Shown piece by piece: positions 48,478 through 60,377 of a stretch of 64,000 bases of DNA. Position 1 is the first letter of the stretch. Each line of letters opens with the position of its first letter. Below the pieces are notes generated by a model. That model made no database searches and was not told the origin of the DNA. It saw only the letters and a program-made list of their open reading frames with translations. A program made the position numbers and the translations under genes. The stretch spans positions 12,761,501-12,825,500 of the forward strand of contig NC_088340.1 of the NCBI RefSeq assembly GCF_036884655.1, in the 5' to 3' direction. The stretch comes from Musa acuminata AAA Group. Taxonomy: Eukaryota; Streptophyta; Magnoliopsida; Zingiberales; Musaceae.

Positions 48478-49392
48478 CTACAACGAATTGCATATATGAT
48501 AAGCACTACCGGTATCCAATACCCATGTGTTATCATAAGATTCTAACAAATGGAGACTGATCATGAATGTACCTAAAGCTTCATCAAGCTTTTGTTTCGC
48601 CCTTTCTGCAAGGTACTCTTTGCAGTTTCTCTTCCAGTGCCCATCTTTACCACAGTGGAAGCACTGGCCTTTGTCCTTTGTTGGGTCTTTCTTAGCAACC
48701 TTTGCTTTACCTTGTTTGCCTTTGCCCTTTCCCTTCTTAAGGGACCTTTCTGCTTTCCTTTTCTTTCTGGTCTCACCAGTGTAGAGAACTGGCTTCTCTT
48801 TCTTAATAGTACTCTCTGCCTCCCTCAACATATTGAGGAGCTCTGGGAGAGTCACCTCAAGCTTGTTCATATTAAAGTTCATTATGAACTGTGAAAAGGA
48901 ATCTGGTAGGGACTGAAGCACAATGTCCACACACAAGTTATCCTCTAGGACCATTCCTAGACCTGTGAGTTTCTCTATCCACTCAATCATCTTTAGGACA
49001 TGGTTCTGAACCGGTGTCCCCTCAGTCATCCTAGCGCGGAAAAGGCTCTTGGATATCTCATATCGTTGAGTCCTTCCCTGTTCCTCAAACAATTTACGGA
49101 CATGTAGGAGAATGGATCTGGCATCCATCTTTTCATGTTGTCTCTGTAACTCTGGAGTCATAGAGCCCAACATATAGCACTGAGCAAGAGTGGAGTCATC
49201 AATGTACTTCACGTAGCGAGCGATCTCATCCTCGCTTGTCCCTTCTTCGGGCGTAGGCATCACTGTATCAAGGACGTACACGATTTTCTCCGCTGTGAGA
49301 ACAATTCTCAAGTTACGGAGCCAATCCATATAATTTGGACCAGTGAGGCGGTTGACATCAAGTATGCCACGTAAGGGATTTGAAAGCGACAT
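48478..49392 (-). CDS. Young copia gag with start of protease
   Basis: ATG at 49392 ([36 protein letters not shown]) is preferred over an in-frame ATG at 49416, because it matches the copia A start and follows an attttcag-type sequence. The product contains the copia gag region, a basic stretch ([22 protein letters not shown]), the zinc knuckle [14 protein letters not shown] and the protease active site [18 protein letters not shown] ends it at 48480-48478, where the family has a Gln codon; the frame continues beyond it. Gag alone could still be made. Confidence 0.88.
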   Translation of the reverse strand: MSLSNPLRGILDVNRLTGPNYMDWLRNLRIVLTAEKIVYVLDTVMPTPEEGTSEDEIARYVKYIDDSTLAQCYMLGSMTPELQRQHEKMDARSILLHVRKLFEEQGRTQRYEISKSLFRARMTEGTPVQNHVLKMIEWIEKLTGLGMVLEDNLCVDIVLQSLPDSFSQFIMNFNMNKLEVTLPELLNMLREAESTIKKEKPVLYTGETRKKRKAERSLKKGKGKGKQGKAKVAKKDPTKDKGQCFHCGKDGHWKRNCKEYLAERAKQKLDEALGTFMISLHLLESYDNTWVLDTGSAYHICNSL

Positions 49393-51267
49393 TTTCTGAA
49401 AATAAAGATGTAGCAAAAATGAATAACATGCAGATTTTGCAAGAAATAAACTATCAAGATATGGACTTCTATCTTAATATGCTCCCACTATTTTACTAAC
49501 GAGTCACGCGACACCTTCAGCACGTGAAACGGAAGTCTCCGGCAGACTTCTAGTGGGGATCAGGATCCAATCAGCGTCTTAGTGTAACCTCGAGGGACTC
49601 GACCAATCACACTAAGCCTAAAAGGTAGACAACTCTTGCCGATCACAACTCCTTGTGATTCCCGTCCTGTTCGGCCTCCGAATCACCATGGCCTCGAGGG
49701 ACTCGACCAACCATGATGCTCGGTTAAGTCAACACCTTCGTTACAAGATGAGTCTGATTTGATGATATACCCTCGAGGGACTCGACCAAGCATATCATGC
49801 CCTCAGGTCACCGGTGACATCTCTATGTCGTAAGCAAGATAGCGAATCGCGATATAGGTGAGTCTCGAGGGACTCGACCAACTCAACCTACACCGGGATT
49901 CGGTTCCTACTCATAACGATGGAAGGCCACGTGGGTCAATCTAATTGCCTCACGTTTACCGACTTAATATTATCGAGAGATGTTTCTATGATTTGGTCTC
50001 CTATTATGACATGTCACACATGTACATATTTAATATATATCTACATCGCATGCAAATATATATACATATCTAGTATGTGTATAAGCAATCACACCAGATG
50101 ATCATGGACCACAACCTAATATGATTAGGCCCGAGCCAGTAGGCCTAATCACTCACATCAAGATCTATGTGTGCAATGGTGCATCTCCATGCCTTGTGAT
50201 CGTCCATCTCGTCCTCGTTGGTTCCGTCGACATCTTGATGCATCTTCATGCATCACGATCGTCCGTCTCGTGGGTCCCGCTATGGCTTCCACGCTCCCGC
50301 TGCGCCTCCTCATGTGATTACAACTTAATCATAGGCACGCAGGCCCGACAATAAACGAGAAATATAATGGAGGTTCGCAGACCTCAATAATAATAATCAC
50401 AAGTACACACATCACACGGTCCATGATCATCCGTCCACTCATCATACATCACATGTATAAATAATTATCATCATGTAGGACTACTAGATAATAATAAAAA
50501 TAATAATCAACTAAACCTTTTAATTAATTAATATTTTCTGAAATCAGGGACATGTAGGGAATTTCTGAATTTATAGGGGTATTTTCGTAATTTGGATAAA
50601 AGACAGAAACTGGAATTTCTCAAATTCCGAGGGGTAAAACTGTCTTTTGCCCAGAAAACCCTAATTTCCTACTGCCCTTTGCTGCTGTCGTTGCCGCCGC
50701 CACCCTGCTGGCGGCGGCCTGTGCGGCGAGGGGCGGGGCGCTGCCCTCGCCTGCGGGCGGCACGCCCGCTGGCGGCGCTGCCGCTGCAGGTGGGCGCCCC
50801 CGCGGGCGTCGCCGCCTCCGCGGGCAGTTCTGCCGGCGAGGCAGCGCCCGCAGGCGGTGCTGCCTCACTGGCGGCCGCCCCTGCGGGGTTTTTGCCCGTG
50901 GGAGCAGCGGCCACAGGCGCCGCTGCCCTGCAGTGCCTCAGCCCGCGCTGCTGCCCCGCGGCGCCTCTACCCGCGGGCTCAGCGGTCGCAGGCGCCTCTA
51001 CCCGTGGGCTGCCAGCCCCGCCGGCCGCAAGCCTGCTGCAAGCAGAACGCCGGCCGGCTACTGCAGGCACAGCGCTTGCGCATGCGCCGGCGCTGTGCTG
51101 CCTGGCTGCGGCTGCGGCTGGCTGCAGGCATGCAGATCGAGGGCAGCAACTGTTGCTGCCCTTCCTTGCTTTTGCGTCAACGATTTTGACGTCAATATTC
51201 TTCCAAAACACAACACACGCAGTTCAAAAACCAATCATTCGCACGAACAACCTGGCTCTGATACCAC
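49393..51267 (-). other. Young copia leader with hairpin array, GC-rich block and primer site
   Basis: The primer site is at 51254-51266. A very GC-rich block (about 50690-51160) follows on the minus strand, then an AT-rich part, then the hairpin array at 49578-49890 just upstream of gag. A 337-codon plus-strand frame across 50592-51605 is a by-product of composition and runs into the LTR. Confidence 0.85.
49578..49890 (-). promoter_or_regulatory. Second copy of the four-hairpin leader array
   Basis: Hairpins at 49855-49890, 49762-49798, 49684-49718 and 49578-49616, in transcript order. The apical module is unchanged. In the second hairpin a G-U pair of the plus-strand copy is A-U here. In the third, a mismatch of the plus-strand copy is a C-G pair here, so the stems are more complete in this younger element. 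The GGAG hairpin (49642-49659) and palindrome (49807-49818) are also kept. Confidence 0.7.
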
Positions 51268-52763
51268 TGTTAGGAAATCATAGGGGGGCGACATCATATG
51301 CGCAGCGGAAGAACAAGAAAAACAAAATTCCCGATTCCCAAAAAGATGTTCGTCGTCGTGCGAAGATTGGTGCGCAAAATCCGCAAAACACAAAACTGCG
51401 TATAGAGATTGTGTTACCTAGGGAGATCGTATATCCCTGTTTCCTTTGCAGATCCTCAGGAGAGGGTGAAGGAGGTCAAGCGTCCTCCTCTCTAGCGGTG
51501 ATCCACACAGCAGGGTTGCGACGACGCTCCTCAAAACTCCAGGCCTACTCTGAGGTGGAGAGGGAGAGGAGAATAGGAAGGGCAAGCAAAGACTCTAGCC
51601 TATGAGGCTGTGAATCCCTCCTATTTATAGAGATCCCGTGTCAAAACCCTAATGGGTCCTTTCCCTAGTGGGTATTGGATCTGCATCCAATAAGACAAGG
51701 GCTCCGTCGGATATCTCATATCCGAACCTCTACTCATCGCAATGCCTACCATATGTGTGTGACCCTCTAGGCCCAATATCGAGCTGGCCGTGAGTCATAC
51801 CTGTCAGAACTCCTTCTAACTAAGTGAATTATTATCTCTGTAATAATTCACTCGACTCATCGACTACGGAAGTACTAGGCCACTACGCCGTAGTCCCCAG
51901 ACGATACAGGGGAATCCAATCCATTGGACCTGTCTGTCCTCAGTTACCATGTACCTATAGTCCCTCATCCATCTAATATCCCAGAGACCGTATATCGAGC
52001 ATGGTGCTGTCAGACCCATACGGTTTCTACTTGAGTCTCGCTCTAATCGGATTCTCCCGGAGAACTCTTTCTCTCTCAACCCGAATGACCCTGGCCAGGG
52101 ATTTGTCTGAGCAAGAACACATGGGATATTCCTCTCATGATACCGAGAGTGGATGATCCTCTATCGACACTCAATAGCCCTCGTAAGGTCGACTACCACT
52201 CCCAATGACCAGCTGTACTAGATTTGGGAACAGCCAAACCTATAAGTCTGGTATCAAAGAGTGGAGCACTCATACAGGACATCCTTGGTGTCTCAAGTCT
52301 AAGAACCAGATACACCACTAGGACTACGGAATCGTTGTCTGACAATAAGGCATCATCAACCATCCAGCATTCCGTAAGCGGATCAATCAGTGAACTCATT
52401 CTCCAATGAGCACCTGTACTGTATCCCTAGTGTCCCTACACGAGCAGCTATGAGACCAGCTGCATCCATCATATGGACGGGTATACAGCACACCAGTCTA
52501 TCCGGTTATCACGATGTCCCTCTCGAGTAACCTATGACCGGGATTATTTAGGATATGTGTTTAAAGGTGAATCGATCTCATTATCGTGATCTCATCACGA
52601 TCCGATTCCCATTGCACAAATCCAAGGACATCACAATACATATGCATTTATGCAATAGTTATAAAGTGATATACGCAAAAAATATAATAAGCAAAAAGAT
52701 TCTGTATCAAGTCACACGTGCCATCACTCACGTGATTGGCTTGCTGGGCACTTATGACTAGCA
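51268..52763 (-). repeat. Young copia 5' LTR (1496 bp)
   Basis: TGTTAGGAAATC to ATGACTAGCA. The TATA box lies on the minus strand at 51621-51629 (ctatttata). Nearly identical to 44083-45577. Confidence 0.95.
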
Positions 52764-55062
52764 CTTTCGACCCCCTGCTTTAACACCTCTGTGTTCTCCA
52801 AGCAGCTCCCTTTGGTCGATGGAAAGATAGACTGCAACTCCCAAACATGGCCTCTACCATCACGTTGTAGGGTTTGCACCAATTCTGTTCTCTTTAGCTT
52901 CCTTGGTAGCAATGTTCGCTTACTCGACCTTGTCCTCTGACTTGCCGGGCTCCCTTAGGCGAATATGAGCTCTGGAGCAGTCCAACTCTTCAACTGCTTC
53001 ATTCATACCTCTGTATGATCAAGTCCCTCTCATGGGACTTACTGGTACTTGCATTCGAACTTTTCCCTTGGTGGAACACAGCCCCCATATGCCGATGACC
53101 AAGGTTTTCATCCGATGCAAAATTCGATGCACGCACGGAAGACCCGCCTCTACAGTACCATGGCCTTCACTCCTTGAATCCATAGCCCTTCTTGTCGTTG
53201 TGTTGTTCACTGAAGTGGAGCTTCCAGTAGCTCTCGATCATACCTCCATATGATCTAGTCCCTCACGGGACTATGTCGTGTGTATCGCATTGCCACGAAC
53301 TGTTCCACCATGATCCGCTGCACCATGTCACCTCCTGGTGACATCTCTATTGCATTTTGATCCTTGTGGGATGAACTCGAATTGTGAACTCTTCATGTGT
53401 GGCCTCTGCCAATACATCATAGGGTCTCTTCCACCTTCAATTTTGTTCACTCCTTTGGCAATCGACCTTTATCCACCCACTCTTGGGTCACACCTAAATG
53501 AAATACCGCTCTAGGACAGTCCGTCGCCTAGTAGCTCCCGAAGTCCCCCGACTTCGCTGTAATTAGTGCACCATTGTCAGGATCCTGGGCCTCTGCCCCT
53601 ACCAGCACAATCTTCGCTGCGCACCGCTTCCTTCATGACAACTTGAATGGCAACTCTGTGGCATATTCCTCAAGAGTACCTGCCTCTACGTCCTCTTGCC
53701 CCGTGCTAAGACCTTCTGAACCCAACTTCGCCTCCGTAAATTGAGTCGCCTTAGTTCCTCCATCAAATGCTCCTCCGAGATAAGGTGCATATGCCCAAAA
53801 GCTCCCTTCGTCTTTGGCACCATGCAAGATGAGTCCGCTCCGTCAGAATGAATGACCCATGGAATAACATGATCCTGCTCTTGCCTCTGCAAGAGTTCAT
53901 GTCCTTGACCTCTGTCCAAGGAAAGCACTATGCCTTCGCTCCATGTTCCATCTTCTATGCTGGCTCCCTTCATAAGGCTTGGGTACTTAGCCAAGTTACA
54001 CCCAAGTTGCTCCGCTCCTCGTTTTTGCATTGAGTTGATGGTGGTCCTCGCGCCCACCATTCCACGAGTCAGCCCTCCCTTGAGTCCGATCTCCATATCG
54101 ACTCCAAGTGTGCCTTCATTTATGTTGCTTTGGGTCGCTCCCCCACTTGATCTCGCAATACATCCACCAATGCATTCTCTCGAGCGAGATCATGCGACGA
54201 TTCCTCGCCGCTTGCTCAGTTTATTGAGCTTCGTGGAGTTGCTATTTGTTGAGGTACTCCTCCTCAACATGTGAGGTTCGTCCCACATGATTATCCCTCT
54301 AGAGAGCCGGGACTTATCCCTCCTGGATAACTGTCCCATTGGATCAACATCTCTCTTCATTTCGGAGACCACCATCCCCTTGGACTACTCCGATCTGCTG
54401 AACAAACTGTGCATTGTTCTGCCTCCTGCAAACGCACTTGCTAGATTGCGACTCTACGTCAATACAGCCCTCGCTGCACCACTCAAGGCCTAGCAACATG
54501 CTGAACTCATTGCACACTTCAGCCTCCTACGGATGTATCTTTCACATGCCGAAGAGAAAGTTTCAATGCTCTATGGCGCCGAGTTTCGGTCGCCTTGGGA
54601 TGGCCATGAACATTCCATCGTCCACATATAAGCCCATACATGAGTACCAAATTCTTCGAGCTAGCAATTCCCCTCACCTCTGTGAGCTTTGCATAACTTT
54701 TTCGGTCGTTGAGCAACTCATTCCACCTTGCATGGTCTCATCCTTTACCAAGTGCCTCGCTTGTCTTGAGCACCATCAAGTATAGTTGTCAACGTTGAGC
54801 CGTAGCTCAAACTCAGCCATCCCAACCTTTGTGCGCTCCGCATTCTTCCAAGCTTGCCTGTTCTCATGGTGCCTCTTGCGCAAAGGGTTGGCCATTCCTC
54901 TGAATGCCAATGTCAGATGCTCGCTATTCTGAGCGACTCCTTTTCCCTACATCTCCATGCCCGTTTTTCCCCAAACAGTCACGCGTGTGCTGACTACCCC
55001 TCAACGCAGCCGCGCTAGGTCCCCCATATTTGCATGCTAAGTGTTTCTATGAGTGCTTGTCC
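52764..55062 (-). other. LARD-like internal region, third piece
   Basis: 2.3 kb of C/T-rich (plus strand) sequence from the right TSD of the young copia to the primer site. The longest minus-strand frame (54096-53686, 136 codons, MEIGLKGGLTRGMVGARTT) shows no domain I recognise and no gag features. Recurrent words such as gtccctc..gggact and tgatc suggest old internal repeats. I see no gene here. Confidence 0.7.
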
Positions 55063-55075
55063 TACTCTGATACCA
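55063..55075 (-). other. LARD-like element primer binding site
   Basis: The reverse complement reads TGGTATCAGAGTA, two bases from the LTR. It matches the initiator Met tRNA primer site except at its far end. Confidence 0.8.
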
Positions 55076-55077
55076 TC

Positions 55078-55522
55078 TGTCACAGACTTAGCTGGTTTTG
55101 CCTAAGTCGTGCGGCACTCTTGCGTGTCCGTCCGCAAAGGTCAGCCTCCCCGAAGCCTCCCATGGTCCCTTAGGACCCACAAAAGAGAAAACGGGTGAGA
55201 GAAAATACCTCATTCGGGATCCACAAGCAAACATTTCTGAAAACACATCATAGACAATGTAAATTACAAACATACTTTACAAGCTCTGAACAGTTGCACA
55301 ACAAATAGTAAAATGGTCCACTATAGACCGAGAATCTCTCACACGTGTCCATATGACACAACCTTTATTTACAAGCCTAAAGCGGCCACCAACCTAACTA
55401 AAATGGGACTATTAAGCCTTCGGTCGTCCCTCTACATGTTGTGTAGAGCATGAACATACCAAAAGACACGGACATACATAAGCATTACATCAAACATCCT
55501 GTTTAGAAGTTTATCCGTGACA
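55078..55522 (-). repeat. LARD-like element 5' LTR (445 bp)
   Basis: TGTCACAGACTTAGC to TATCCGTGACA. Followed by acat, the right TSD. Confidence 0.9.
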
Positions 55523-56904
55523 ACATAGCAGGAGCTACGAATACGCTCCTCACATCATGTACCACACAATTAAGAAGGCACTACACCCCTTGTTGTCCAC
55601 ACGCCTCAAATATAGGCTATAAGTTGAGGAGAAGAAGGAGAGAGGAGAATAAGATGCGACAACCAAAATGAACCTAGCCTATGGCCATTTGGTTCTTTCC
55701 TATTTCTAGAAGTCCCCTATCAACATAACCCCAATGGATACTACCTTATTGGGTATTAGATCTCTATCCAATTACCTAAGCCTCTTAGATTAGTTGATCT
55801 TTGTCCAATAATAACTTATTAACTCTTATTGAATCTCATCTATGAGATCCAATAATTCAGGGGCTTAATGGATATCCAATAAGATAGGTGCTCTAGTGGA
55901 TATCTCATATTCGAACCTCTACTCGTCACAATACATACTATATGTGTGTGACCCTCTAGGCCTAATATCGAGTTGATCATGAGTCATTATTATCAGAAGT
56001 CTTTCTAGCTTAGTGAATTATTATCTCCATAATAATTCACTCGACTTATCGATTGCGGACGTATTAGGGCACTACGTCGTAGTACCCAAACGATACAAAG
56101 GAATCCAATTCTTAATATATTTGTCCTCAATTACTATGTACCTATAGTCCCTCATCCATCTAATATCTCAGAGATCATATATAGAGTATGGTGTTATCAG
56201 GCTCATATAGTTTCTCCTCGAGTCTCCCTCTGATCGGATTCTCTTGGAGAACTCTTTCTCTCTCAATCCAAATGACATCGACCAAGGATTTATTTAAGCA
56301 AGAATATATAGGATATTTCTCTTATGATTATAAGGTTGGTTGCTACTCCCGATGACTGACTATACTATATCTGAAACTTTCAAACCTATAAGTCCAGTAT
56401 CAAAGAGCGGAGTACTCATATAGGACATCCTTGGTGTCTTAAGTCTAAAGACCATGTACACCACTAGGATGATAGAATTACTATTTGATAATGAGGTATC
56501 ATCAACCATTTAGCATTCAGTGAGTGGATCAATCAATGAACTCATTTTTAAATAAACACTTGCACTATAACCCTAGTGTCCCCACACGAGTTGCTATAAG
56601 ACTAACCACCTCTATCATATGGACTAGTATTGAGCACACTAGTCTATTTAGTTATCTCGATATTCCTCTCGAGTAACCTATGACCAGGATTATTTATGGT
56701 CTGTGTTTAAATGTGAATTGGTCTCATTATCGTGATCTCATAACGATCCGATTCTCATTGCATAGATTCATGAACATCACAATATATTTATGCAACAAGT
56801 AATATAAAGTAAGAAATTACTATATGAATAAGTAAAATGAGTGCATGTCATATCACACGTGTCATCACTCATGTGATTGACTTGCATGACACCTATGACT
56901 AGCA
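55523..56904 (-). repeat. Solo copia LTR, right part
   Basis: It continues the reverse LTR from 30631 (acatagcaggag) to its ATGACTAGCA end at 56904. More diverged from the family than the young copies, with many transitions. Right TSD tgtat at 56905-56909. Confidence 0.85.
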
Positions 56905-56909
56905 TGTAT

Positions 56910-57540
56910 CATACCTGATATAACGCTTGCTCTGAGTGTCACGAGTGAGTATCAAGCGGATTCTGGTTTGAAGTACTGAAAAGCAATATTGTGTATCCTT
57001 AAGTACTTGAGAAGGACTAGGGATCTTTTACTAGTATATAGAGGAAGCAGCCTCAGGATTGAGAACTATATGAACTCGAGTTTCCAATCCGATGTCGATG
57101 ATAGCAAGTCTAATTCAGGATATGTGTTCACCCTGAATGGAGGAGCAGTATGCTAGAAGAGTTCCCAGCAAGATACTACTATTGACTTAACTATAGAGGT
57201 GGAGTATATTGTTGTGACAGAGGCAACAAAGGAGGGAGCCTGGATGAAGAAGTCCATCATAGATCTGAGAGTCATGTCGGGCAGCAAAGAGTCGATTTTC
57301 TTATATTGCAACAATGGAGTGATTGCTCAAGCTAAGGAACCAAGGTCTTATTAGAAGTCTAAGCATGTTCTGAGGAGGTTCCACTTGATCAAAGAGATCA
57401 TAGCCCAAGAAGATGTAATATTGGAACGAGTTCCATCTAAAGATAATATCATAGATCTACTAATAATGTCGTTATCTCATATTGTCTTTGAGCATCACAG
57501 GGGTCTGATAGGGATCAAATATAGAGGTAATTGACTTTAG
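56910..57540 (+). pseudogene. Old copia A0 RNase H and pol end
   Basis: It resumes the A0 reading: [55 protein letters not shown], then stop-ridden RNase H with VEYIVV and LYCNNG (the catalytic Asp of CDN is lost), [15 protein letters not shown] and [18 protein letters not shown]. Stops are scattered along it. It is followed by a decayed purine tract (aagtaagagat). Confidence 0.88.
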
Positions 57541-57554
57541 GTCAAGTAAGAGAT

Positions 57555-59267
57555 TGCTAGTCATAGGTGCATTGCAAGCCAATCACGTGAGTGATAAAAC
57601 ATGTAACATGATATGCACTCTTTTTGTTTATTATTTATTTGATATTTTTCTCACTTTATATTGCATATTGTATGTATTATGATGTCAATAGATTTATACA
57701 ATATGAATTAGATAATGATGAAATCATAATAATAAGACCGATTCACCTTTAAACACAGACTCTAAATAATCCTAGTTATTGGTCACTTGAGAAAGATATC
57801 GAGATGACCAGATATACTGGTGTGTTGTATACCCATCCATATAATGAAGACGACTAGTCTCATAGCTACTCATATGAGGATACTAGGGATGACATGCAGG
57901 TGCTCATTGGAGAATTAATTCACTAATTGATCCGCTGACGGAATGTTGGATGATTGATGATACCTCATTGTTAGACAACAATTCTATCATCCTAGTGGTG
58001 TATCTGGTCTTTAGACTTAAGACACCAAGGATGTTGCATATTAATACTCCACTTTTTGATACCGAATTTATATACCTGAAAGTTTTAGATCTAGCACAAC
58101 CAATTATCAAGAGTGGGAGTCAACTTTATGAGGATAATTGAGTATCGATACAGGATCATCCACTCTCGGTGTTATGAGAGGAATATCCTATATGTTTTTA
58201 CTTAGGCAAATCCCTAACCAAGGTCATTCGGATTGAGAGAGGAAGAGTTCTCCAGAAGAATCTAATTAGAGTGAGACTCGAGTAGAAACCGTATGGGCCT
58301 GACAACATCATGCCCGGAATACGATCTCTAAGATATTATATAGATGATGAACTATAGATACATCATCTATATAATATTGTTTGGGGACTCGAGTAGTAAC
58401 TAAGGATAGATAGGTCCAATAGATTGGATTCCCCTATATCGTTTTGGGACTACGACATAATGGCCTAGTACGTCCGTAATCGATGAGTTGAGTAAATTAT
58501 TATGAATATAACTCACTGATCTAAAAGGAGTTCTGATAGGTATAGATCACGGTCAGCTCGATATTAGGCCTAGAGGGTCACACACCTATGGTATGTGTTG
58601 CGACGAGTAGAGATTCAGATATGAGATATCCGCTAGAACCCCTATTTTATTAGATATCCAATAAGCCCTTGAATTATTGGATTCTATGGATGAATTTCAA
58701 TAAGAGCCAATAAGAGATTATTGGATAGAAACCCACTAATCTAAGTTGCTTGTGTAGTTAGACAGAGATTCAGTATCTAATAGGGCATGATCCATTATAG
58801 TTAAGTTGACATGGGGCCTCTATAAATAGAAGGGATCAAAAGGGCTATAAGCTAGACTCTTTTTGGCTGTCATCTCTTATTCTCCTCTCTCTCTCTCAGT
58901 CTCAACTAGTAGCCACTGTTTGGGGCATGTGGATAGTAAGAAGGGTTGGCCCCTTCTCGATTGCGTGGTGCATGTAGTGAGAAGATTTGAGCAACGATTT
59001 GAGGAGTGTCTTCGTAGCCCCTACTGTGTATATCATCGCTAAATAGGAGGAAAATTGACCTACTTCATCATCTCCTATAGATTCATAAGTTTTTAAGGAT
59101 ATATGATCTCCTTAGGTAATACATCTTTCTTATACACATAGTTTTCAATTTTGTGGGTTTTTACATGCTAATCTTCGCATGATGATAATAGACTATTTTT
59201 AATGAAAATCTATTTTTTTTTTCTGTTCTTCTACTGCAGATGTGATGTCGCCCCAAATTTCCCAATA
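57555..59267 (+). repeat. Old copia A0 3' LTR
   Basis: TGCTAGTCATAGGTGC to TTTCCCAATA, about 1713 bp, strongly diverged from the younger LTRs. A short insertion-like repeat of 'catcatctatataatat' lies around 58350-58380. Confidence 0.85.
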
Positions 59268-60377
59268 AATTGATCATATCCGTAAGATTCAATAATTCAT
59301 GGGCTTATTAGATATTCAATAAAATAGAGGCTCCAGCGGATGTTTTATATCTGAACCTTTACTCGTCGCAACACCTATCATATGCGTGTGACTCTCTAGG
59401 ACCAATATCAAGCTGGTCATAAGTCATACCTATCAGAACTCATTCTAACTCAATGAATTATTATCTTTATAATAATTCACTAGACTCGTCTACTATGAAC
59501 GTACTAAGCCACTACACCGTAGTTCCTAGACGATACAAGAAATTCTAATCCAATGGACTTATCTGTCCTCAGTTACCATGTATCTATGATCCCTCATTCA
59601 TCTAATATCCCAGAGACAGTATACCAGGTATAGTGCTGTTAGGGTCATATAGTTTCTATTGGAGTCTCGCTCTAATCGGATTCTCTCAAAGAATTCTTTC
59701 TCTCTCAATTCGAATGACCATGGCCAGAGATTTTCCTAAGCAAGAATGCATAGGATATTTCCCTCAAAACACCGAGAGTGGATGATCCTCTATCGACACT
59801 CAATTGCCCTCGTAAGGTTGGTTGTCACTCTCGATGTCTAGTTACACTAGATCTAAAACTTCTAGACCTATAAGTTTGATATCAAAGAGTAGAGTACTCA
59901 TACAAGATATCCTTGATGTCTCAAGTCTAAGGACTAGATATACTACTCGGACAACGGAATCGTTATCTAACAATAAGGTATCATCAACCATCTAGCATTC
60001 CGTGAGCAGATCGATAAGTGAACTCATTCTCCAATAAGCACCTGCATTGTATTCCTAGTGTCCCAACATGAGCGATTATGAGACCAGTCGCTTCCATCAT
60101 ATGAATGGGTATATAGCATACTTGTCTATCCATTTATCTTGATGTCCTCTCGAGTAATCTATAATCAGAATTATTTAGGGTTTATGTTTAAAGGTAAATC
60201 GATCTCATTATCTTGATCTAATCATGATCCAATTCTCATATCTATGAACATCATAATATATGCAATCGAAAAATAAAATAAAAAATACTAATAAATAATA
60301 ATAAGTAAAAAGAGTATGTATCGTGTCAGGTGTATCATCACTCATGTGATTGGCTTGTAATGCATTTATGACTGGCA
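59268..60377 (-). repeat. Right part of an older reverse copia-family LTR
   Basis: It starts mid-LTR immediately after the A0 3' LTR and ends atgactggca at 60377. A0 therefore inserted into this LTR; the other part should lie upstream of the window. It is diverged but alignable throughout. Confidence 0.75.

Larger units (their letters stand above)
44083..52763 (-). mobile_element. Young minus-strand copia A family element
   Basis: An 8681-bp element with TSD ctttc (44078-44082 and 52764-52768). LTRs are 1495 bp (44083-45577) and 1496 bp (51268-52763). By eye they are almost identical; one clear difference is gctataatcgg against gctctaatcgg. The primer site is at 51254-51266 and the purine tract at 45578-45588. 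Gag and most of pol are open, but there is a stop in protease, a 21-base in-frame loss in RT, and frameshifting losses after RT and in RNase H. Confidence 0.95.
30632..55522 (-). mobile_element. LARD-like LTR element without recognisable pol, hosting two later insertions
   Basis: LTRs of 443 and 445 bp begin TGTCAC and end GTGATA/GTGACA. The TSD is acat (30628-30631 and 55523-55526). A purine tract in reverse (ttctcccccactta) follows the left LTR and a primer site in reverse (tactctgatacca, 55063-55075) precedes the right LTR, so the element is on the minus strand. Its own internal sequence is about 3.7 kb in three pieces (31075-32178, 43815-44082, 52764-55062). I see no gag, protease, RT or integrase motif in it, as expected for large non-autonomous derivatives. 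Confidence 0.85.

Noticed and set aside
50592..51605. A 337-codon plus-strand frame, Ala/Pro-rich
   Set aside because: It lies antisense in the GC-rich leader of the young copia and runs across the primer site into the LTR. The composition explains the openness and there is no domain.
53686..54096. A 136-codon minus-strand frame in the LARD-like element
   Set aside because: No recognisable domain, not near the primer-site end where gag would be expected, and several overlapping frames are equally open.
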